DNA of 10,764 bases from JBOGUF01 sp050696075. GTDB taxonomy: Bacteria > Chloroflexota > Chloroflexia > Thermomicrobiales > UBA6265. Every line of letters starts with the position of its first letter. The first letter of the stretch is position 1. The position numbers and the translations under genes were made by a program. Below are positions 7,150-10,764 of the stretch, one piece after another. The notes below the pieces were generated by a model. It had not been told where the DNA came from and made no database searches. It saw nothing but the letters and a program-made list of their open reading frames with translations. The stretch lies in assembly GCA_050696075.1 (NCBI GenBank), contig JBOGUF010000219.1, forward strand, positions 1 through 10,764, read 5' to 3'.

Positions 7150-7929
7150 TCACTCGGCCTCGACCGTATACGGCAGGCTGAGATCGCCGGAGAGGACCGA
7201 GTAGACCTCGGTGACGCCGAGCAGCGGCCGGGCCTCGTCGGAGGTGTTGACGACGAGCGAGGCGGTGACCGCATCGAAGGTGAAGGTCGTCTCGCCGCCG
7301 AGCCGCTCGCCCGGGAGCACGACGCGAACCGTCTCGTCGGTCAGGCGCACGGCGAATCCCGGCGAATCGAGGTAGATGGGCAGTCCCGCGTTGGTCGGCG
7401 GTAGGACCGCGGCCGGATCGGCGTCGGCCACCGCTGCCACGCTCAATCCGCCGGGCGTCCGCTCGTCGGCGACGAGCAGCACCCAGTGGCTGTGGTAGGT
7501 GGCGCCGTCGTTGGTCGGATCGCCGTCGCCGTTCTCGTCCCAAAGCGGCGTGTCGTCGAAGTCCGGATGGGCGGTGACCACGAGCGCGACTGTGCCTTCC
7601 GCGCCGGAGAAGCCGACCGCGCCGGGGGCGAGCGTCGTGGGGAAGGCGTAGGCCAGCACGGGCGCCCCGTCGAGCGCGCCGGCCGGCGTCGGGAGCGTGC
7701 CGCCCGCCGTCCCGGCGACCTGCAGATCGAAGACGACGAGATCGAGCTCGGCGTGGTGCCGAACTGCCGCGTCCACCAGCGCGAGGTCCGACGGCGGCGC
7801 CACGGGCGTGGCCTGACCGTGCACCACGCCGAGCACGATCGCCAAAAGAGCGGCGAGCAGACCGAGTGCGCTCAGCGCGATTCCGAGCAGCCGACGGCCA
7901 CCGAGCATCCGTGGAGCCAACGCGTACAT
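7150..7929 (-). CDS. Membrane-anchored or secreted protein of unknown function (259 aa)
   Basis: No family recognised. Residues 13-37 form one long hydrophobic helix after an RR pair (GGRRLLGIALSALGLL), ending VVHGQA, so it is either a cleaved signal peptide (cut near 40) or an N-terminal anchor. The rest is a beta-rich extracytoplasmic domain. It contains an acidic loop DENGDGDPTNDG (131-142), like a calcium-binding DxNxDGD loop, followed at once by TYHSHWVLLVADER, and ends with YTVEAE. It has no cysteine, unlike the flanking exported proteins. AGGAGGAG lies 6 nt before the ATG at 7929. The same ribosome-binding site and start codon occur again 71 bp upstream in a perfect 37-bp repeat. It has its own copy of the shared promoter module (8028-8113), so it is probably co-regulated with its Cys-rich neighbours. 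Confidence 0.87.
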   Translation of the reverse strand: MYALAPRMLGGRRLLGIALSALGLLAALLAIVLGVVHGQATPVAPPSDLALVDAAVRHHAELDLVVFDLQVAGTAGGTLPTPAGALDGAPVLAYAFPTTLAPGAVGFSGAEGTVALVVTAHPDFDDTPLWDENGDGDPTNDGATYHSHWVLLVADERTPGGLSVAAVADADPAAVLPPTNAGLPIYLDSPGFAVRLTDETVRVVLPGERLGGETTFTFDAVTASLVVNTSDEARPLLGVTEVYSVLSGDLSLPYTVEAE

Positions 7930-8000
7930 GGCGATCTCCTCCTCACGAACGAGACAACTGGTGTTTCCGGTCTGGGCGATCGTGCGGGAGGGGCGTACAT
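7872..8000 (-). CDS. Possible 42-residue upstream ORF created by the duplicated start region
   Basis: The upstream copy of the 37-bp repeat supplies an identical AGGAGGAG-ATCGCC-ATG start at 8000, about 21 nt after the predicted transcription start. Reading from it gives an Arg/Pro/Ser-rich frame beginning MYAPPARSPRPETP that ends with TGA at 7872-7874, overlapping the main gene by 58 nt in another frame. The two starts are 71 nt apart, so they are not in frame. Since both copies of the initiation signal are identical, ribosomes should load at both. This may lower or regulate synthesis of the 259-residue protein. The peptide itself is unlikely to be functional. Confidence 0.35.
   Translation of the reverse strand: MYAPPARSPRPETPVVSFVRRRSPCTRWLHGCSVAVGCSESR
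7922..7958 (-). repeat. 37-bp direct repeat, copy 1 (RBS and start codon of the 259-aa gene)
   Basis: Identical over 37 bases to 7993-8029, offset 71 bp. It contains TTGTCTCGTTCGTG, the AGGAGGAG ribosome-binding site and ATGTACGC. A perfect match implies recent duplication or strong selection. Confidence 0.95.
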
Positions 8001-8029
8001 GGCGATCTCCTCCTCACGAACGAGACAAC
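7993..8029 (-). repeat. 37-bp direct repeat, copy 2 (abuts the -10 box of promoter copy B)
   Basis: Second perfect copy. On the minus strand it begins inside the TAGGGT -10 box (8028-8033), so the transcript from this promoter would carry both copies. The match breaks at 7992/7921 on one side and 8030/7959 on the other. Confidence 0.95.
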
Positions 8030-8113
8030 CCTACGCCGCCGCGCGCGCGAGCGCATCGGTGAAGATCGCCCAATTGTGGCGAGGCGAAGATAGGCGACAA
8101 TCGCCCAACCGGC
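8028..8113 (-). promoter_or_regulatory. Promoter module copy B (GGCGA dyads + TAGGGT), upstream of the 259-aa gene
   Basis: On the minus strand: -10 TAGGGT (8028-8033), exactly 20 bp, CGATG (8054-8058), inner dyad GGCGA (8066-8070) with opposite half-site (8078-8082) spaced 7 bp around AATT, and outer dyad with arms at 8093-8097 and 8101-8105 (GGCGA-type, 3-bp centre), ending CCGG at about 8109. Predicted transcription start is about 8021. The leader is about 92 nt to the ATG at 7929, or about 21 nt to the duplicated ATG at 8000. Confidence 0.75.
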
Positions 8114-8138
8114 GACGAGGAGTGGGTTCGCCGTGCGG

Positions 8139-8175
8139 TCAGTCGAGGCCGTGCCGCACGGTCCCGGCGGTGGCA
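8139..8175 (-). pseudogene. Relic of a luxR-type gene 3' end
   Basis: On the minus strand the last codons read VRHGLD-stop (stop TGA at 8139-8141), close to the ERHGID-stop of the LuxR-type gene at 10588. At DNA level 17 of 18 bases match up to the stop codon. The distance from the stop to the adjacent outer dyad is the same in both places (42 bases from CTGA through GGCGA, no gap needed), with scattered matches between. No helix-turn-helix is found upstream, so only the tail remains. The preceding bases back to 8322 contain no gene, only the hairpins listed separately. Confidence 0.55.
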
Positions 8176-8199
8176 CGCGTATGCCATGGTGGGGTTTCC

Positions 8200-8232
8200 G
8201 GACGGGCAGGTCGGTGGACCGATGCCCCGTCC
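8200..8232 (-). terminator. Long imperfect hairpin downstream of the 342-aa Cys-rich gene
   Basis: GGACGGGCA-GG-TCGGT-GG-ACCGA-TGCCCCGTCC can fold with 14 paired bases on each side and a single bulge or small internal loop. It lies about 90 bp past the gene's stop codon. There is no T-run, so Rho-independent termination is not proven. Alternatively it is structured 3' RNA or a transposon-end remnant. Confidence 0.35.
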
Positions 8233-8258
8233 ACGTCCTCCCCCTGCCACCAGCAAGT

Positions 8259-8299
8259 CCTGCCTGTCGGACCACTTTGCCACCGAGAGGACGGGCAGG
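8259..8299 (-). terminator. Stem-loop just after the 342-aa Cys-rich gene
   Basis: Arms CCTGCCTGTC (8259-8268) and GACGGGCAGG (8290-8299) pair at nine of ten positions around a 21-nt loop, beginning 23 bp after the stop codon. No T-run follows. GACGGGCAG also recurs at 8201 and in the coding end of the toroid gene near 9439. Confidence 0.33.
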
Positions 8300-8322
8300 G
8301 CGCCACCGGCGATCGGGCCCGG

Positions 8323-9351
8323 CTATTGCTGGCAAGCGTGGCCCCCGCAAGTCTGGCTGCAGCATGCGCTGACGTCGTCGCACGGTTCTCCCCCCAGGCG
8401 GCAGCCGGCTGGACGGCAGAAACTCGGGCTCCCAGCAAAGCCAGGGAAGGTGACGCAACTGCCGCCATCGCAGCAGGGAGTGGCCGCGGTACAGGCGTTG
8501 CCGGCCCCGAACCCGATCGGGGTGCAGGGCTGGCACGTGCCCTGTACGCAGGTGGTGGACGGCCCGCAGCAGGCGGCGCCGCAGCAGATACCGCCGGCAC
8601 AGACCGAGCCGTCCGCCACCTCGGTACACCTGCCTACATGGCCGGCCACGTTGCACGACGCGCATGGTCCGCCGCAAGCCGAGTTGCAGCAGACGCCATC
8701 GACGCAGAAGCCGCTCTGGCACTGGTCGGCGCTGGCACAGGCTTGACCCAGCGGTTGTTCCCCCTGGCAGATGCCGTTCGCGCAGTAGGCCGCGCCGACG
8801 CAGTCGGCGTTGTCCTCGCAGGTCGTCAGACAGGCGGCGCCGGCGGCGTCGCAGGGGTAGAGTCCACAGGAGGTCGTCGTCGGGCGGCAGGTGCCGTTGC
8901 CGCCGCAAGCGTAGGTCGTCTGCCAGCCATTACTGCAGGTCGAGGAGCCGCAGGTGATCTCACTCCCCGGCCAAGCGGTGCATGACTTCCGGGAAACGCC
9001 GTCGCACCTGGCGCGGCAGACGCCGGCGCCGGGACAGGCCTGACGGGCGCCGGCGGGCGCGCCGCTCACCGGCGTACAGCTTCCTTCGCTTCCTGGCAGG
9101 CTGCACGCCTCACATTGACCGGAACAGGCACTAGTACAGCAGACGCCATCGACACAGTGGCGCGAGGCGCACTCGGTGGCCCGGACGCAGGACGCCCCGG
9201 CAGGTTTGTTGCCGGAGCCTTGCGCCGTGACACTCTGCTTGGAAAGCCCCATCAGGACGGCAATGCCGGCGGCCAGGCGCCTGAGAACCTGCCGGCGGCC
9301 GGTCATCGTCGCCAGGGCCCGCGTCAGGTCGTCAAAGTGGCGGTCATCCAT
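8323..9351 (-). CDS. Cysteine-rich Tat-type exported protein (342 aa) with duplicated CxDGVCC module
   Basis: About 52 of 342 residues are cysteine, all after the export signal. The N-terminus MDDRHFDDLTRAL, GRRQVLRR (18-25) and a hydrophobic stretch ending VTAQG (about 41-45) match the layout of the 558-residue protein, so the two are related. A module occurs twice: residues 61-95 and 211-245, each C-x4-CVDGVCC-x2-SAC-x-G-x-C-x2-C-x4-G-x2-GxCT-x-V. From memory this pattern is common in predicted surface proteins of myxobacteria; I could not search it. Between lie ladder-like C-x3/5-C segments, and the C-terminus has CC pairs. A structural or binding role outside the cell is likely; no catalytic motif is visible. 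The ATG at 9351 is chosen (GAGGAG 6 nt upstream, 9358-9363); a GTG directly before it is possible. It lies 73 bp after the toroid gene with no module of its own, so probably one operon. Confidence 0.9.
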   Translation of the reverse strand: MDDRHFDDLTRALATMTGRRQVLRRLAAGIAVLMGLSKQSVTAQGSGNKPAGASCVRATECASRHCVDGVCCTSACSGQCEACSLPGSEGSCTPVSGAPAGARQACPGAGVCRARCDGVSRKSCTAWPGSEITCGSSTCSNGWQTTYACGGNGTCRPTTTSCGLYPCDAAGAACLTTCEDNADCVGAAYCANGICQGEQPLGQACASADQCQSGFCVDGVCCNSACGGPCASCNVAGHVGRCTEVADGSVCAGGICCGAACCGPSTTCVQGTCQPCTPIGFGAGNACTAATPCCDGGSCVTFPGFAGSPSFCRPAGCRLGGEPCDDVSACCSQTCGGHACQQ

Positions 9352-9424
9352 CACAAGCTCCTCTAAGGCCGACCCGCTCCAATGGCGTCAATGCACCCCT
9401 GTCACTGAACTTCTGGCGGCGCGA

Positions 9425-10435
9425 TTAGGCCGCGGGGAGGACGGGCAGGGAGCCGCCGGCCAGGGCCAGCAGCGCCGCGATCGTCGCCAGAATGTCGTCA
9501 CCGGGTGCCAAGTCGTTGTAGCGGAAGGCCCCGCGCTCGTTCTGGACGGCGATCAACGCCTCGATGGTGGGCTTCCACTTCTCTCCCGTCCGTCGCTCGC
9601 CAGAAGCGGAAAGGGCCGCGACGACGAAGGCGGTCGTCAGGGTGTCGGGCGGAGCGCCCGGCGAGAAGCCGATGCCTCCACCGGCGTCTCGGATGCTGTG
9701 CAGGTAGGCGATGGCGGCGTCGACCTCCGGGTCCTTTCTGTGGCCGGCGGCAGCAAGCACCTGGACCGCCAGGGAGGTCATGAGGGAGTCGCCGGAGCCG
9801 GGATCGGTCCCTCCCGAGAGGGACCAGGAGCCATCTTCGATCTGGATTGCCGCGATCGCGGCGATCGCCTCGCCCGGGATAGCTTCGCCGGTGCCGGCAA
9901 GCGCCAGCAGGGCGAGGTAGTTGAGGATGGGATCCCCCGCGCCGTAGCGGCCGTTGGCCGCATCCCAACTGGCGGCGAGCCCATCGATCAGATCCACCCC
10001 GCCGAAGTCCCGTGGGTCGGCGCCGGCCGCGACAAGAGGGAGCACTATTACTCCTTCGCGCCCCAGGAGCACCTCGTTCAACTCTGCCGCATGCGCCTCG
10101 AGATAGGCGACGGCCGCGTCGGTCTCGACGGCGACGCCGACGTTGCGAAGCGCGGCCAACGCACTGATGGCGTCGAAGGTTGCAGAAAAGTCAGGCTCCC
10201 CCCTGACGTTGGGGTAGCCGCCATCGGCGAGCTGTTGCGCCTGGAGCCATTCGGCGCCTCGCTCCAGCACGGACATACTCGCCAGCCGCTTCTGTTCTGG
10301 GCGGTCGTCAGCGGCCAGGACCGTGCGTCTCGAGACGGCGACGCCGGCGGCGGCCACGGCCAGGCCGAGGAACCCCCGCCGTGTCGTCTCAACATTTACG
10401 GATCGGGACAGCATGTCGAAGCGCTGGTTTTTCAT
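9425..10435 (-). CDS. Tat-exported alpha/alpha-toroid protein (prenyltransferase/squalene-cyclase-like repeats)
   Basis: This 336-residue protein begins MKNQRFDMLSR, then a good twin-arginine motif TTRRGFLGL (17-25) and a cleavage site near 41-42. The mature part has repeated helical units with QW-like turns: WLQAQQLADGGYPN (63-76), AIQIEDGSWSL (196-206), AYLHSIRDAGGGIGF (243-257) and ALIAVQNERGAF (293-304). These are typical of the alpha/alpha toroid shared by terpene cyclases, protein prenyltransferases and transcobalamin-like proteins. The cyclase DxDD motif and the zinc ligands of prenyltransferases are not evident, so a binding or structural role outside the cell is more likely than catalysis. 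The ATG at 10435 is chosen because AGGAG lies 8 nt upstream; an in-frame GTG at 10471 coincides with the predicted transcription start and would lack a ribosome-binding site. First gene of the unit driven by promoter copy C. Confidence 0.9.
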   Translation of the reverse strand: MKNQRFDMLSRSVNVETTRRGFLGLAVAAAGVAVSRRTVLAADDRPEQKRLASMSVLERGAEWLQAQQLADGGYPNVRGEPDFSATFDAISALAALRNVGVAVETDAAVAYLEAHAAELNEVLLGREGVIVLPLVAAGADPRDFGGVDLIDGLAASWDAANGRYGAGDPILNYLALLALAGTGEAIPGEAIAAIAAIQIEDGSWSLSGGTDPGSGDSLMTSLAVQVLAAAGHRKDPEVDAAIAYLHSIRDAGGGIGFSPGAPPDTLTTAFVVAALSASGERRTGEKWKPTIEALIAVQNERGAFRYNDLAPGDDILATIAALLALAGGSLPVLPAA

Positions 10436-10477
10436 CCGCTCCACTCCTTGATCGAACTCATCGTGTTGCACGGAACG

Positions 10478-10562
10478 ATCCTATGCCGCCGTACAGGCGG
10501 GCACATCGGAGAAAATCGCCTAATTCGGGGCGAGGGGAGTAGGCGATTGTCGCCTATCCGGC
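10478..10562 (-). promoter_or_regulatory. Promoter module copy C (best conserved), between luxR-type gene and toroid gene
   Basis: On the minus strand: -10 TAGGAT (10478-10483), exactly 20 bp, CGATG (10504-10508), inner dyad GGCGA (10516-10520) with opposite half-site (10529-10533, 8-bp spacing containing AATT), a CTCCCCTCGCCCC run, and the outer perfect dyad TAGGCGACAATCGCCTA (10540-10556), then CCGG (10558-10562). Predicted start of transcription is about 10471, giving a leader of about 36 nt. The module begins 25 bp after the stop of the LuxR-type gene. Heptamer pairs of this kind suit a dimeric LuxR/NarL-type HTH protein; which protein binds is inference. Confidence 0.78.
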
Positions 10563-10587
10563 GATGAGCGGCGCCTACGTAGTGGGA

Positions 10588-10764
10588 TCAGTCGATGCCG
10601 TGCCGCTCGCACCAGGCCGCGGCCTCGCGCCGCGTCGCCACGCCGAGCTTGCCGAGGAGACTGGAGACGTGGTGCATCACGGTCCGCGGGCTGAGCGACA
10701 GTTCCGCCGCGATCTCCTTGTCGGTCAGGCGCCGGGCGACCAGCCGCAGCACCTCGACCTCTCG
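10588..10764 (-). CDS. LuxR-type transcriptional regulator, C-terminal HTH only (5' end outside window)
   Basis: Only the last 58 codons are in the window; the gene enters from the right edge and stops with TGA at 10588-10590. They encode a LuxR/GerE helix-turn-helix: EVEVLRLVARRLTDKEIA (scaffold helices), AAELSLSPRTVMHHVSSLLGKL (turn and recognition helix), then GVATRREAAAWCERHGID. The domain normally binds DNA as a dimer, each unit reading a roughly 7-bp half-site. The N-terminal sensory part is not visible, so it cannot be assigned to a response regulator, MalT-like or autoinducer-binding subgroup. It lies directly upstream of promoter copy C in the same direction, and a relic of a similar gene end precedes copy B. 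It is the natural candidate activator of the module. Confidence 0.9.
   Translation of the reverse strand, partial: REVEVLRLVARRLTDKEIAAELSLSPRTVMHHVSSLLGKLGVATRREAAAWCERHGID

Noticed and set aside
7486..8985. Plus-strand open frame of 499 codons spanning two minus-strand genes and their promoter
   Set aside because: It runs antisense through the 259-aa gene, promoter copy B and the 342-aa gene with no domain. It is a GC-driven open frame.
9352..9424. Possible separate promoter for the 342-aa gene (TTGACG on the minus strand)
   Set aside because: No acceptable -10 at 16-18 bp and no GGCGA half-sites. The short gap favours one operon with the toroid gene.

Overview
The window is high-GC, gene-dense bacterial DNA. 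An ECF sigma factor paired with an RskA-type anti-sigma, several Tat-exported proteins, a LuxR-type HTH protein and Cys-rich secreted proteins carrying a shared 'FDxLxR' N-terminus together suggest a Chloroflexota genome, possibly Thermomicrobia-like. This is inferred from family content only. An actinobacterium is the main alternative.

Left part (1-5256). A minus-strand Tat-exported sugar-type ABC solute-binding protein (46-1392) is read divergently from an ECF sigma factor (1781-2398). The sigma stop codon overlaps the start of a membrane-spanning anti-sigma factor with a zinc-binding N-terminus and an RskA C-terminal domain (2395-3510). The roughly 390-bp divergent region holds a good sigma70-like promoter for the transporter gene and a possible leaderless 57-codon leader ORF. 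A plus-strand gene follows (3613-5256); it encodes an unfamiliar 547-residue protein with a probable PD-(D/E)XK nuclease-like core.

Right part (5302-10764). Everything reads on the minus strand: a partial LuxR-type regulator at the right edge (10588-10764); a Tat-exported alpha/alpha-toroid (prenyltransferase/squalene-cyclase-like) protein (9425-10435) followed, apparently in the same operon, by a 342-residue Cys-rich exported protein (8323-9351); a membrane-anchored secreted protein of unknown function (7150-7929); and a 558-residue extremely Cys-rich exported protein (5302-6978).

The most interesting structure is not a gene. Three of these minus-strand units start with copies of one promoter module of about 85 bp: an upstream dyad (best copy TAGGCGA-N3-TCGCCTA), an inner dyad of the same GGCGA half-sites, a conserved CGATG, exactly 20 bp, then a TAGGRT -10 box. 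The module directly follows the luxR gene in one case and a relic of a luxR 3' end in another. This points to a small regulon of secreted, disulfide-rich surface proteins controlled by a LuxR-type activator, spread by duplication of a luxR-promoter cassette. The middle copy is further modified by a 37-bp perfect direct repeat that duplicates the ribosome-binding site and start codon.
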